DNA of 48,338 bases, taken from NCBI RefSeq assembly GCF_014843825.1, contig NZ_JHQR01000192.1:1-48338 (forward strand), written 5' to 3'. Below the pieces are notes generated by a model. It was not told the DNA's origin. It searched no databases and saw only the letters and a program-made list of their open reading frames with translations. This document shows positions 33,478-42,374 of this stretch, piece after piece. Within the stretch, counting starts at the first letter, position 1. The number at the start of each line of letters is the position of its first letter. The DNA is from Mesorhizobium silamurunense. GTDB taxonomy: Bacteria; Pseudomonadota; Alphaproteobacteria; Rhizobiales; Rhizobiaceae. The position numbers and the translations under genes were made by a program.

Positions 33478-34518
33478 TCAGTCCGGCCAAATGCCCGGCG
33501 ACGTCGCAGCGCCGTCGTCATATCGCGACAGCCATTCCACGATCTTGGGTCGATTGGTGATGAAGCCCTTGTAGGTCGCCAGTTCCGCCGGCAAGTCGCG
33601 GATGACACGATGGAAGCGCCTGGCCCATTTCGGCACCGTCACCAGTTCGTCTAGCTTGATGAGATAGCAGCGGATCGGAAACACCAGGGCATTCGAGCGA
33701 GGCAGACGGAAGAAGGTCTGAAGCTCGACGCGCAAATGCATCATTTGCCCCATGTTCTCCAGCGTCAGGTCTTTCTTCATCACGCCCCATTTGTGATAGT
33801 TTTCGGGGCTTGTATCGAGCAGGGGATTGACGGTCATCGTCCAGTTTAGACGGCGCGCCGGCGAGCCCTGCTGCACGTTCAGGAGGAATTTCAAGGCGCG
33901 CTGGAAGATACCCATCTCGTGCGCTTTCGGCACCGGGGCGTGCCATTCGAAGAAGTTCATGCCGATGTCGAAATCAAGGCTCCAATCGGCCTGTGTCGTC
34001 ACCATGCCGGCGTCCATCCACAGGTTGTCGTCGCGTTGGTCAAGTACCGCAAAGTCGCCCTGGGTCTGCCGCGTGATGTACTCCATCGGGCCATAGGGCA
34101 GTGTGGTCTCATCGAGGAAGGTGAACTTCTGCTCGATGCCGAGCGGGCGGTTGATCCAGTGCCATTTGGCGCCGTCGCGGCGCAGCTCGAAAAGCTCTGG
34201 ATACTCTTCTGCCTTCGAGGTCATGATCAGCTCGAGCAGATCCCAGCCGGCCAAGGTCATGTGCGGCAGCGACTGGCAGCGCAACGGGTCTTCGGCAAGG
34301 ACGCGGGCACGGTCGCGCATCTCCGAGACGTAGTGCTCATCGACGTCGAAAGTCCGCTCGTAGACGCTGCCTGGACGGTATGATTTGTGCGGCTCCAGGT
34401 TCACTGAGTACATGTAGCTGTCCTCGGGGAACGGGAAAGGGAAGCGCTTGACCGCCTCCGGCGAGTTGCGGAAGGTGAAATCGTCGTGGAAGGTTTCTTC
34501 CTTGAAGATGATAGTCAT
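33478..34518 (-). CDS. dmmC: Dimethylamine monooxygenase, haem subunit (DUF3445/HODM family)
   Basis: A 346-residue member of the haem-dependent oxidative N-demethylase family (DUF3445). In dimethylamine users this is the catalytic subunit that converts dimethylamine plus O2 to methylamine and formaldehyde. Conserved aromatic-rich stretches are seen (FPFPEDSYMYSVNLEPH, WMDAGMVTTQADWSLDFD-IG, LRVELQTFFRLPRSNALVFP). It is last of four genes in the order known for dmmDABC; the letter is assigned from that order and papers differ in subunit naming. It starts 16 bp after the reductase stop. Confidence 0.88.
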   Translation of the reverse strand: MTIIFKEETFHDDFTFRNSPEAVKRFPFPFPEDSYMYSVNLEPHKSYRPGSVYERTFDVDEHYVSEMRDRARVLAEDPLRCQSLPHMTLAGWDLLELIMTSKAEEYPELFELRRDGAKWHWINRPLGIEQKFTFLDETTLPYGPMEYITRQTQGDFAVLDQRDDNLWMDAGMVTTQADWSLDFDIGMNFFEWHAPVPKAHEMGIFQRALKFLLNVQQGSPARRLNWTMTVNPLLDTSPENYHKWGVMKKDLTLENMGQMMHLRVELQTFFRLPRSNALVFPIRCYLIKLDELVTVPKWARRFHRVIRDLPAELATYKGFITNRPKIVEWLSRYDDGAATSPGIWPD

Positions 34519-34534
34519 CGCAGCGTCCTCCTCG

Positions 34535-35500
34535 CTATCGATCCAACACCAACGTTTTGCCTTCGAAGCGTGATACGCAAGGCATGATCTTGGTGCCGCT
34601 GGCGCATTGCGTCGGCGTCAGCCAATGGTCCTTGTGCAGGAACGTTCCCTCATACTCCAAAACGTCGGTCTCGCACTGACCGCAGGCTCCGCCGCGGCAC
34701 AGATAGGGCGCCTCCACGCCGGCGGCTTCGATCGCTTCGAGCAGGCTTTGGTGTTCGCCGACCTGGATCATCTTGTTCGACTGCGCCAGCATAACCTCGA
34801 AGGGCTTGCCCGAGGCAGGTGCAAGGAATTCTTCGTGATGCACCGCCTCTCGCGGCCATCCGAGCGCGGTCGCGGTCTTGCGCACCCAGCCGATCATACC
34901 TTTGGGCCCGCAGACATAGACATGGGTGCCGAGCGGCTGCCCGTCGAGCAGCGCCGGCAGGTCAATCTGCTCGCTCCGGTCGTCATGGTAGAGATGGACG
35001 CGCGAGCGATAGTTGGCCACCAGCTCGCCCGCGTAGGAGCCAAGGGATGCCGTCCGCACGGAGTAGTGCAGCTCGAAGTTTCCATTCATGGCGGCGAGTT
35101 GCTTGATCTGCGCGAGGAACGGCGTGATGCCGATGCCTCCGGCAAGCAACAGGTGCTTTCTCGCCCGCAAATCCAGCGCGAAAAGATTGACTGGGTTGGA
35201 GATGATCATTTCCATCCCCGGCCTCACCTGCCGGTGCATGAACAACGAACCGCCTCTTCCATTGTCGTCGCGGCGGATCGAGATGGAATAGCCTTCCCGG
35301 TCGGCGGGATCGCTCATGATCGAGTAGGGATTACGGCGTACGCGATCCTTGTCGTTCATCTCCACGACCGTGTGCGCACCTCCCGAGAAAGTTGGCATCG
35401 GACCGCCGTCACGGCGTACGAACCTGAACCGGGTGACGAGCTCGTTGACTGGCGTGACCTCGGCCACAGTCACAGGTATTTTTGCGGCTCCTGCACTCAT
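34535..35500 (-). CDS. dmmB: Dimethylamine monooxygenase, flavin/2Fe-2S reductase subunit
   Basis: A 321-residue reductase of the phthalate-dioxygenase-reductase/VanB type: N-terminal FMN-binding barrel (RRNPYSIMSDP), NAD domain (LAGGIGITPFLAQI and YVCGPKGMI), then a C-terminal plant-type ferredoxin with CRGGACGQCETDV and a fourth Cys further on. It would carry electrons from NAD(P)H to the haem subunit. The start (MSAGAAK) overlaps the preceding stop by ATGA, so translation is coupled. Confidence 0.9.
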   Translation of the reverse strand: MSAGAAKIPVTVAEVTPVNELVTRFRFVRRDGGPMPTFSGGAHTVVEMNDKDRVRRNPYSIMSDPADREGYSISIRRDDNGRGGSLFMHRQVRPGMEMIISNPVNLFALDLRARKHLLLAGGIGITPFLAQIKQLAAMNGNFELHYSVRTASLGSYAGELVANYRSRVHLYHDDRSEQIDLPALLDGQPLGTHVYVCGPKGMIGWVRKTATALGWPREAVHHEEFLAPASGKPFEVMLAQSNKMIQVGEHQSLLEAIEAAGVEAPYLCRGGACGQCETDVLEYEGTFLHKDHWLTPTQCASGTKIMPCVSRFEGKTLVLDR

Positions 35501-36096
35501 CTGAACCGCTCCACGGATTCGGGTATATTGCCGGGATCTTCCGCATCGATGCGCACGCCCTGGAAGGCCGCAATGCGGCGCGAGTAGTGATCGCGCACGA
35601 ACAGATGCAACCCGCAATGGGCGCATCGGAAGGGATCGTGTGTCACATCTTCAGTGATACCCTTGCAATGCACGCACTGCACGCGGCGCACGGTGGAGCC
35701 GCGGTGCTCCGTCTGGATCGCGGAATGCGGGATGCCGGCCTGCGTAGCCTCGAACATCGCCTGCCCCATTAGCCCTTCGGTTCCCGCCAGATAGACCTGC
35801 AGGCCCATGTGCGCTCCTGCCAGGACCCGCCTTAGCCGTGGAAGCGCGGCCTCGTAGCTCGGCCCAACATAGAGTTGGGCAGGGGCAAGTCGCTCCAGCC
35901 TGGCGACGAACTTGTCTCCAGACTTCTTGGGGAGATAAATGATGTGGGCCCCGGCGAAGAAATCGGAGGGCGCAGAGGCGGCCAAATCGAGGATCGCCTG
36001 CGCACCTTCGGCGTCGGCGACCATCAAATGCAGTCGCCCCGGCCGTATCTCCAGCACGCCATAGACAGGGCGGCTTGGAATCGAGCCTTCTAACAC
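35497..36096 (-). CDS. dmmA: Dimethylamine monooxygenase small subunit, DmmA-like
   Basis: A 199-residue protein that has a Rossmann-like front part (AGAHIIYLPKK, VYLAGTEGLMGQAMFEA) resembling the NAD half of a ferredoxin reductase, and a C-terminal zinc-ribbon-like CVHCKGITEDV...CAHCGLH with two CxxC pairs. This combination and the gene order match the DmmA family described with dimethylamine monooxygenase. Role within the complex is unsettled, possibly electron transfer or assembly. It overlaps the next gene by 4 bp. Confidence 0.82.
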   Translation of the reverse strand: MLEGSIPSRPVYGVLEIRPGRLHLMVADAEGAQAILDLAASAPSDFFAGAHIIYLPKKSGDKFVARLERLAPAQLYVGPSYEAALPRLRRVLAGAHMGLQVYLAGTEGLMGQAMFEATQAGIPHSAIQTEHRGSTVRRVQCVHCKGITEDVTHDPFRCAHCGLHLFVRDHYSRRIAAFQGVRIDAEDPGNIPESVERFR

Positions 36097-36152
36097 TGAC
36101 TTTGACCCTCGGCTCCGTTTTGGTTGATTTGCGGGCTTGAATCCACAGCGAC

Positions 36153-37286
36153 CTATCCCTTGGCGGTGCGACGCTTCTTTTCCGCATCAAAGAATGGCAT
36201 CGAATGGGCGACGCAACGGATTTCACCGGTCGAATTCTGAACGGTCATCTCAACACCGTCGACCGCGCAATCCACCGGCATACGGGTAATGCCGATATTG
36301 TGCTTGTTGAGGCCGGAGTACATGCCGATCGTCACCACGCCGACTTTCTTGCCGTCCTTGAGCAAAGGCGCGCCCTCCTCGGCCGGCGTCGTGCCCTCGA
36401 GCTTGACGCCGTAGATCTTGAAGCGCTCCTTGCCCTTCAGCCGATAGTGCTCCTCGGCGCCGCGGAAGCCCACCTTCCCAGGCGAGACGGTGAAGTCAAG
36501 TCCGAGCTCCCACAGCGTGTCGCCGGGGCCCTCGTTCTCAAAAGGATACTTCTCCGAGTTGTCGTACGGGAAGAACAGCAGATAGCTTTCGGCCCTCAGC
36601 AGATCGAGCGTCGTGAACCGACAGGGGATGATGCCCATACCCGCGCCCTCTTCGAGGATCCGGTCCCAGATCGCAGGAGCATCCTGGCCGCGGCAGAAAA
36701 TCTCGTAGCCGCGCTCGCCCGTGTAGCCAGTGCGCGAGATCGTCACCGGCAGACCGAAAAGCGAGGTGTGCATATGGCTGAAGTAGTTCAGGTTCCGGAT
36801 GCCTTCCACGTGCTTTTGCAGGTAGTCGACGGCAAGCGGCCCCTGCAGCGACAAGTCGTGGAGATTGTCATCAAATCGGATGGCGACGTCGCGCCCGGTA
36901 GCCGCCATGGTGAGCTGTTCGTGGGCGCCGCCCGAGCCGTGCACGACCATCCAGCTGTTCGGTCCCATCCGGTAGATCACGCAGTCGTCGATGAACTTGC
37001 CGGCGTCGTTCAGCATGGTCGCGTATACCGAACGACCGGGCATGATCTTCTCGGCATTGCGGGTCGTGGCGCGGTCGATGATGTGGCTCGCCGCGGGGCC
37101 GTTCAAATGGACCTTCTTCAAGCCGGAGACGTCCATTAGGCCGGCTTTGGTGCGGATTGCCAGATATTCGCGCTCCGGGTCGCCCGAATACTGCCAGGCG
37201 GTGCCCATACCGCTCCAGTCTTCAAGCTTCGAACCGAGCGCACGATGGCGATCGGCGAGCGTGGAGAATCTCCAGGAATTGGTCAT
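36153..37286 (-). CDS. dmmD: GcvT-like tetrahydrofolate-binding protein (DmmD)
   Basis: A 377-residue aminomethyltransferase-family protein: the folate-binding GcvT domain (MDVSGLKKVHLNGPAA, SRTGYTGERGYEIFCRG) and the C-terminal barrel. In the dmmDABC set this protein is thought to bind tetrahydrofolate and trap the formaldehyde made by the monooxygenase as methylene-tetrahydrofolate. GcvT of the glycine cleavage system is about the same size, but gcvH and gcvP are not here. The start MTNSWRFS follows GGGGAA; the longer frame above it has no site. Head gene of the operon, which reads away from the GntR gene. Confidence 0.88.
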   Translation of the reverse strand: MTNSWRFSTLADRHRALGSKLEDWSGMGTAWQYSGDPEREYLAIRTKAGLMDVSGLKKVHLNGPAASHIIDRATTRNAEKIMPGRSVYATMLNDAGKFIDDCVIYRMGPNSWMVVHGSGGAHEQLTMAATGRDVAIRFDDNLHDLSLQGPLAVDYLQKHVEGIRNLNYFSHMHTSLFGLPVTISRTGYTGERGYEIFCRGQDAPAIWDRILEEGAGMGIIPCRFTTLDLLRAESYLLFFPYDNSEKYPFENEGPGDTLWELGLDFTVSPGKVGFRGAEEHYRLKGKERFKIYGVKLEGTTPAEEGAPLLKDGKKVGVVTIGMYSGLNKHNIGITRMPVDCAVDGVEMTVQNSTGEIRCVAHSMPFFDAEKKRRTAKG

Positions 37287-37592
37287 TGCATTCCCCTTTT
37301 TTATACCAATTATTGGACCAGTTTGTGAGAACTGGTTCCCGAAATCAATACTCCTGTTAAAATTTTTTCCCTGAGAGCAAAAATGACTGATCGGAAATCC
37401 CGGCACGGAAGAGCCGAAGGCCAACCGAAATCGAGAGCGAGGCACGTGCGCGAAACAGACCGCGAAACGCCAAATTGGCGATCAGGATCAGCTGAACGCC
37501 CAAAGGGCGCGGTCATCGGTTCCGGCTTGCGCGGCCAACCAGAACCATCGCAAATGGATGCGAACTTTCGGATATCGAAAGGAACATCGTTG
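37287..37592. promoter_or_regulatory. dmmD / GntR divergent promoter region, palindromes
   Basis: Between the two divergent starts are an 11-bp palindrome CCAAT-T-ATTGG (37306-37316) and, adjoining it, a perfect 7-bp inverted repeat ACCAGTT-6nt-AACTGGT (37317-37336). They lie about 20-50 bp upstream of the dmmD ATG, where a repressor or activator would act. ACTGGTT also occurs in the tmm promoter, so the GntR protein encoded next door is a good candidate to bind both. The rest of the gap up to 37592 looks like untranslated leader or a read-through frame without ribosome site. Confidence 0.55.
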
Positions 37593-38312
37593 ATGTCATC
37601 GAACCATGAGGCTGCCTTGGCACTCATCGCGGATCATTCAATCACTGCCACGGTTCGTGTCGTGGTGGACACGCTGCTGGCGCGAATAACCTCTCAGCAA
37701 TACACCACCGACGAACGACTGCCCTCGGAACGAACATTGGCCGGTGAACTTGGCGTCGCCCGGAACACGGTTCGCGAAGCGCTGGACATACTTGAGAAAC
37801 ATGGCTTCATACGCCGGCGTGCCGGGAGCGGGAGCTTCGTGAAGGGTCAGGCAGCCCCGGATGACGCAACCGGAGGTGTTGCTGCCGAGACGAGCCCGCT
37901 CGACCTCTTGGTGATGCGCGGAATAATCGAACCCGACATGATGAGGCTCGCCATCATCAACATGTCGCCGCGTGCCATTGAAGGACTGAGCGAGACGTTG
38001 TCCGCCATGGAAGGGGTTCAAACCGACGCGGCGGAATTCGCCCGGCTCGAGGAAGAATTCCACCGTCAGGTAGCCCGCGGCGCGGGAAATCCGCTGCTGA
38101 CATCATGCTACGATCTGTTGATCCAGGCTCGCCGCCAGAGCTTCCGCGCCGCCCTCAACCGGCGGCATCTGACACCCAGGCGAATACAGGACTACCAGCG
38201 CCGTTACAACACGCTGCTCAACGCGATCATCGCCCGGGATATCGAGAGTGCGGTCGAATTCACCAAGCTGCTGCTGATTGAGGAGCAAAAGCTGCTTCTA
38301 CAAGAAGATTGA
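37593..38312 (+). CDS. GntR-family regulator, FadR/FCD subfamily
   Basis: A 239-residue regulator with the N-terminal winged helix (ERLPSERTLAGELGVARNT then REALDILEKHGFIRRRAGSG) and an all-helical C-terminal FCD effector domain (EPDMMRLAIIN, EEEFHRQVARGAGN). FCD domains bind small carboxylates through a metal site; one of its His residues is in EEEFHRQV. It begins with AAAGGAA upstream at MSSNHEA. It is divergent from the dmm operon and likely controls it and tmm through TGGT-N4-ACCA type sites. Confidence 0.92.
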   Translation: MSSNHEAALALIADHSITATVRVVVDTLLARITSQQYTTDERLPSERTLAGELGVARNTVREALDILEKHGFIRRRAGSGSFVKGQAAPDDATGGVAAETSPLDLLVMRGIIEPDMMRLAIINMSPRAIEGLSETLSAMEGVQTDAAEFARLEEEFHRQVARGAGNPLLTSCYDLLIQARRQSFRAALNRRHLTPRRIQDYQRRYNTLLNAIIARDIESAVEFTKLLLIEEQKLLLQED

Positions 38313-38319
38313 GCCTCGG

Positions 38320-39615
38320 TCAGTCCGATCCGGCGGCGATGCGCAGCTCTCCGGACACACTGGAATGGCGCTGGTCCCACATCAGCCCAAGCGCGCGCAT
38401 TTCGTCGCGCAACCGGGCGCCGTGCCTCTGCAGCCAAGTCGGGACTGACCCAAAGGCTACGATACGCGCGTGGCCATTCGTAATGCGTACGACGGGCCAG
38501 TCGCCGATCAGAGCGTTGTCATTCCCGAACAGTTCCGAGCCCGCCCATTTCGCCATTCCGAACGCATGTTCGCCGAGCCCGCCATGCTTCATCGCTGCGA
38601 GAACGGAGACAGGCGCTGCCGTTCCAGCTTTCTCGACCGCCGCATGCCAAAGGTCGAGCGTGGCAACGTATTCCCAGGAAACCGCGCTCCAGCTGTCCGG
38701 GAAACGCCGATTGTACTCCGCGAAGAACTCGGCCGGGCGATTGAAGAAGAAGGCCTTGTCGCGGAGCTCTGGATCGTCGAAGTCCGGGAACTGGAACAAA
38801 AAGCCCTCCATGAAATCGATCGATGTCCGGTCGACCAGCCGCCGATAATAGTCGGCAGTACATGAAATGATCTGGCCCCGAAATCCCGACCGGAAAGCAG
38901 CCTCAGTCAGCGCGTGAACCATTGGCTCATAGCTCGTGCACCAACACAAAATGTCGGGACTGCCGGCCAGCATTGCGCGCAGTATTTCGTCGGCGTTCGT
39001 AGCCTCCGGCGCGTAGCGGATCTCGCCCACCGACGCGATCCCCTCGGCTGCAAAGGCAGCCCGATAGGTAGCCAGCGAAGGCAGGCCTAGCGCATCCGTC
39101 TGGCTGCACATCGCCACGCGGCGCAGGTCGGGGCGGTTGCGTGCAAGCCATTCGACTGCCGTGACGTTGTAGAGGGGATGGATCTCGCTCGGCGCGATCA
39201 GGTACGGTGTGTCGGGCGAAAGATCGCTCGGCAGCAGCGTCGAGGTCAGGATCTTGCGCGACATGAGATAGTCCTGGATCGGACGGAACGTGTCGCCTCC
39301 GTGCATCATCAGCAGCCCTACCCCGTGATCCTGCACGAGGCGCCGAGCCCCTTCCGCCGCCCGATCGGGAATATAGCCGCAGTCCTCGGCCAATAGTTGG
39401 ACGTTGTGCCGCGTCCCTCCGATGAGCATTCCGCCCGTGCGATTAATCCAGTCCACCCAGATGCGGCAGCCGTTCAATCCCGGCAGCCCCCAAGAGCGGA
39501 CAGGCCCGCTGAGCGGCCCTAGAAAGCCTACTTTGACCACACGTTGTGCACCGACTCCCAGCCGTTTGACCTGGGCGTTCACTGCAAGTCGTTGCACTAG
39601 GCTGGTGGCGTTCAT
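38320..39615 (-). CDS. Type 1 binding-protein-like protein without signal peptide
   Basis: A 431-residue member of the branched-chain amino acid/urea/amide binding-protein class (KVGFLGPLSGPVRSWG, GLNGCRIWVDWINRTGGML, GSPDILCWCTSYEP). Binding proteins of ABC importers start with a signal peptide; this one starts MNATSLVQRLAVNAQVKR without a hydrophobic core. An in-frame TAA five codons upstream and a good ribosome site (AAGGAG) fix the start, so no export signal is hidden. No permease or ATPase is nearby. It is better seen as a cytoplasmic sensor like AmiC, which uses this fold to control amide utilisation. It is divergent from tmm and convergent with the GntR gene. Confidence 0.85.
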   Translation of the reverse strand: MNATSLVQRLAVNAQVKRLGVGAQRVVKVGFLGPLSGPVRSWGLPGLNGCRIWVDWINRTGGMLIGGTRHNVQLLAEDCGYIPDRAAEGARRLVQDHGVGLLMMHGGDTFRPIQDYLMSRKILTSTLLPSDLSPDTPYLIAPSEIHPLYNVTAVEWLARNRPDLRRVAMCSQTDALGLPSLATYRAAFAAEGIASVGEIRYAPEATNADEILRAMLAGSPDILCWCTSYEPMVHALTEAAFRSGFRGQIISCTADYYRRLVDRTSIDFMEGFLFQFPDFDDPELRDKAFFFNRPAEFFAEYNRRFPDSWSAVSWEYVATLDLWHAAVEKAGTAAPVSVLAAMKHGGLGEHAFGMAKWAGSELFGNDNALIGDWPVVRITNGHARIVAFGSVPTWLQRHGARLRDEMRALGLMWDQRHSSVSGELRIAAGSD

Positions 39616-39689
39616 GGCGGCTCCTTACCGACCGTTCATAAAGCGAGGCCGATTCTGGCGCAAATTGATTTTCCTTCCATGAATATTAG

Positions 39690-39763
39690 TTGACATGTTT
39701 GCCGTTTCGATCATAACTGGTTTGAACCAAAAGAACCAATCTATCACAAACCGGTTCAGACCA
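39690..39763 (+). promoter_or_regulatory. tmm promoter with two operator-like sites
   Basis: A good sigma70-type promoter: TTGACA (39690-39695), 16-bp spacer, CATAAC (39712-39717). Directly after it lie TGGTTTGAACCA (39718-39729) and, 34 bp on, CGGTTCAGACCA (39752-39763), both of the TGGT-N4-ACCA shape used by GntR/FadR-family proteins. The first would cover the transcription start and the second sits just before the ribosome site, so binding should repress. The regulators encoded nearby (GntR, GlxA-type) are candidates. Confidence 0.6.
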
Positions 39764-39775
39764 AATGGGAGAATC

Positions 39776-41122
39776 ATGATGAAGAAACGGATTGCCGTCA
39801 TCGGTGCCGGTCCGTCCGGCTTGGCTCAGCTGCGCGCCTTTGCGTCCGCGGCGCAGAAAGGCGCGGAGATCCCCGAAATCGTCTGCTTTGAAAAGCAAAG
39901 GAACTGGGGAGGGTTGTGGAATTACACATGGCGCACGGGCCTGGACGAATTTGGCGAGCCGGTGCATGGCTCGATGTATCGCTACCTATGGTCCAACGGC
40001 CCCAAGGAGGGTCTCGAATTCGCGGACTATTCCTTCGAGGAGCACTTCGGCAAGCAGATTGCCTCCTATCCGCCCCGGGCCGTGTTGTTTGATTACATCG
40101 AAGGTCGCGTGAAGAAGGCCGGCGTCCGCCCGTGGATCCGTTTTTCAACCGTTGTCAGGCATGTGACCTGGAGCGCTGAGACCCGCAAGTTCACCGTGCG
40201 TGTGCACGATCTTCCCAATGACCGATCCTACTCGGAAGAGTTCGACCACGTGATCGTCGCGTCGGGCCATTTCTCGACCCCAAACGTTCCGGAATTCCCC
40301 GGATTCGAGACATTCAATGGCCGTATCCTCCATGCTCACGACTTCCGCGACGCACGAGAATTTGTCGGTCAGGACATACTGATCATCGGAACCAGCTACT
40401 CGGCCGAGGATATCGGTTCTCAGTGCTGGAAGTACGGTTGCAAGTCGGTCACGGTCAGCCACCGCACGGAGGCCATGGGCTTCAAATGGCCGGCCAACTG
40501 GAAAGAGGTGCCTCTGCTGACCAAGGTCGAGGGTAACGTCGCAACCTTCAAGGATGGCTCGACGGCGACCGTCAACGCGATCATCCTCTGCACCGGCTAC
40601 AAGCACCATTTCCCGTTCATGTCCGACGACTTGCGGCTTCGCACAGCGAACAGGTTGGCCACGGCTGACCTCTACAAGGGCGTCGTCTACGTCCACAATC
40701 CGGCGCTGTTTTATCTCGGCATGCAGGACCAGTGGTATACCTTCAACATGTTCGATGCGCAGGCTTGGTGGGCGCGCGATGTTGTCCTCGGCAGGATTAA
40801 GCTGCCTGCGTCCAAGAACGAGCTGATCGCCGACGTGGAAAAGCGGGTGGCGGCCGAGGATGCAGGAGACGACAGCTATGACGCGATCCGCTACCAGGGC
40901 AGCTATATCAAGGAGCTGATCGCCGAGACCGACTATCCAAGCTTCGACGTGGACGGCGCCGACGAGGCTTTCTTCCAATGGAAGAAGCACAAGATCAAGG
41001 ACATCATGGGCTTCCGCGACAACAGCTACAAATCGGTTATGACCGGTACCATGGCGCCGCAGCATCACACGCCGTGGAAAGATGCGCTGGACGATACGAT
41101 GCAGAGTTATCTGCGCAACTGA
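39776..41122 (+). CDS. tmm: Trimethylamine monooxygenase
   Basis: A 448-residue bacterial flavin-containing monooxygenase that oxidises trimethylamine to trimethylamine N-oxide with NADPH and O2. FAD motif VIGAGPSG (residues 9-16), FMO signature [11 protein letters not shown] near residue 180 (matches FxGxxxHxxxF exactly), NADPH motif [10 protein letters not shown] just after residue 200, and the ending typical for Tmm ([16 protein letters not shown]). Length matches characterised Tmm. The start MMKKRIAV follows GGGAGAA. Related Tmm enzymes also oxidise dimethyl sulfide. Next functional neighbour is tdm, with a regulator between them. Confidence 0.95.
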   Translation: MMKKRIAVIGAGPSGLAQLRAFASAAQKGAEIPEIVCFEKQRNWGGLWNYTWRTGLDEFGEPVHGSMYRYLWSNGPKEGLEFADYSFEEHFGKQIASYPPRAVLFDYIEGRVKKAGVRPWIRFSTVVRHVTWSAETRKFTVRVHDLPNDRSYSEEFDHVIVASGHFSTPNVPEFPGFETFNGRILHAHDFRDAREFVGQDILIIGTSYSAEDIGSQCWKYGCKSVTVSHRTEAMGFKWPANWKEVPLLTKVEGNVATFKDGSTATVNAIILCTGYKHHFPFMSDDLRLRTANRLATADLYKGVVYVHNPALFYLGMQDQWYTFNMFDAQAWWARDVVLGRIKLPASKNELIADVEKRVAAEDAGDDSYDAIRYQGSYIKELIAETDYPSFDVDGADEAFFQWKKHKIKDIMGFRDNSYKSVMTGTMAPQHHTPWKDALDDTMQSYLRN

Positions 41123-41264
41123 GCTTGCGTTGCCCAGCGACTTTTCCGGGAGCCCTACGGACCGTTCACTCCCCCTTGCCGCGTTCAGAACAGTTCCGGG
41201 CAGATGACGAGACTGGCCTTGTTCAGCCGTACGCTGAGCAGGGCAAAAATGAGGAGGAGCCAGG

Positions 41265-42332
41265 ATGCCGACTGCACAGACCGCGCATAGGTCGTTTAGT
41301 TTCTACCTCTTGCCTGGCTTCTCGCTTCAGGCGTTCTCTTGCGCGGTGGAAGTACTGCGGTTAGCCAACGAAGCAATCGGGGAAAACGTCTACAGCTGGC
41401 GAGTCATATCTGAAGACGGGCAACCCGTGATGTCGAGTTGCCGAATGACGGTCGGCATCGACTCCACGTTGAGAGATGAACGCGAGAGAACCCAAAAATC
41501 AAATTTGACGTCGGCCGCGGTGATTTGCGGCGGCAGCGCCATCCCGCGCCAAAACAGGCAACTCGATGCCTGGCTAAGGGAATGCCGCATGCGCCGCATC
41601 CCCCTCGTTTGCATCGGCAGTGGCACCCTCGTTGTCGCGCGGGCTGGGTTGGCCGACGGGCGCCGGTGCGCCGTTCACTGGGAGCAGCTTCCGCTATTTT
41701 GCGAGCAGTTTCCGGGGATAGAGTCTACCCAGACGGCCTTTGAACATGATGGAGATCTGCATACCTGCTCGGGCGGGGATGCACCTTTCGACATGTTCCT
41801 GAACTTGGTTGAACGTGACCATGGTTCAGTCATCGTCAACCGCGTCTGCGAAAAAGCCATTGCATACCGTATGCGTTCAGCCGGGGAGCGACAGCGCCTG
41901 CCCCTCCATTCTCGTGTCAAGCTCAACCACAAGGCAGTGATGAAGGTCATCGGCCTGATGGAGGCAAGCTTGGATGATCCTATGCCGGTCGACGATCTTG
42001 TGGCGTTAAGCGGAATATCGCGCCGGCAGATCGAAAGGCTTTTCGACAGAGAGTTGGGGCGCTCACCGAACCGATACTACATGGAACTGCGTCTGGAGCG
42101 TGCCCAGCTGCTTCTTGTGAGCACAAACTTGCCGGTCGTGGAAGTTGCGGTGGCTTGCGGTTTCATCTCGCCATCGCACTTCTCCAAAGTCTATCGCGAA
42201 GCCTACGGATGCGCTCCGCATCAGACCCGATTGGCCGCCCGTGCGCACGGGCACGCCGACCTGATGGACCCGGCGCTGCTGGGACTGAACTGCACCGAGG
42301 TACCCCAACACAGGTTGTCGATGACGGCGTAG
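41265..42332 (+). CDS. GlxA-family AraC-type regulator
   Basis: A 355-residue regulator: an N-terminal DJ-1/PfpI (class I amidotransferase-like) domain (FYLLPGFSLQAFSCAVEVLR, with IGSGTLVVARAGLADGRR where the family's nucleophile elbow lies, Ser for Cys) and a C-terminal AraC helix-turn-helix (VDDLVALSGISRRQIERLF, VAVACGFISPSHFSKVYREA). This architecture is that of GbdR, CdhR and other regulators of betaine and carnitine catabolism. It has AGGAGGAGCC upstream and reads into tdm after 42 bp, so it may be in one transcript with it. Likely an activator of TMA/TMAO or betaine genes. Confidence 0.92.
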   Translation: MPTAQTAHRSFSFYLLPGFSLQAFSCAVEVLRLANEAIGENVYSWRVISEDGQPVMSSCRMTVGIDSTLRDERERTQKSNLTSAAVICGGSAIPRQNRQLDAWLRECRMRRIPLVCIGSGTLVVARAGLADGRRCAVHWEQLPLFCEQFPGIESTQTAFEHDGDLHTCSGGDAPFDMFLNLVERDHGSVIVNRVCEKAIAYRMRSAGERQRLPLHSRVKLNHKAVMKVIGLMEASLDDPMPVDDLVALSGISRRQIERLFDRELGRSPNRYYMELRLERAQLLLVSTNLPVVEVAVACGFISPSHFSKVYREAYGCAPHQTRLAARAHGHADLMDPALLGLNCTEVPQHRLSMTA

Positions 42333-42374
42333 CCGCCGAAGCAGCTGAGCCCCAGCCTCAGCGAGGAGGTAACG

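Noticed and set aside
36153..37286. gcvT of the glycine cleavage system
   Set aside because: No gcvH or gcvP nearby; gene order with three dimethylamine monooxygenase genes favours DmmD.
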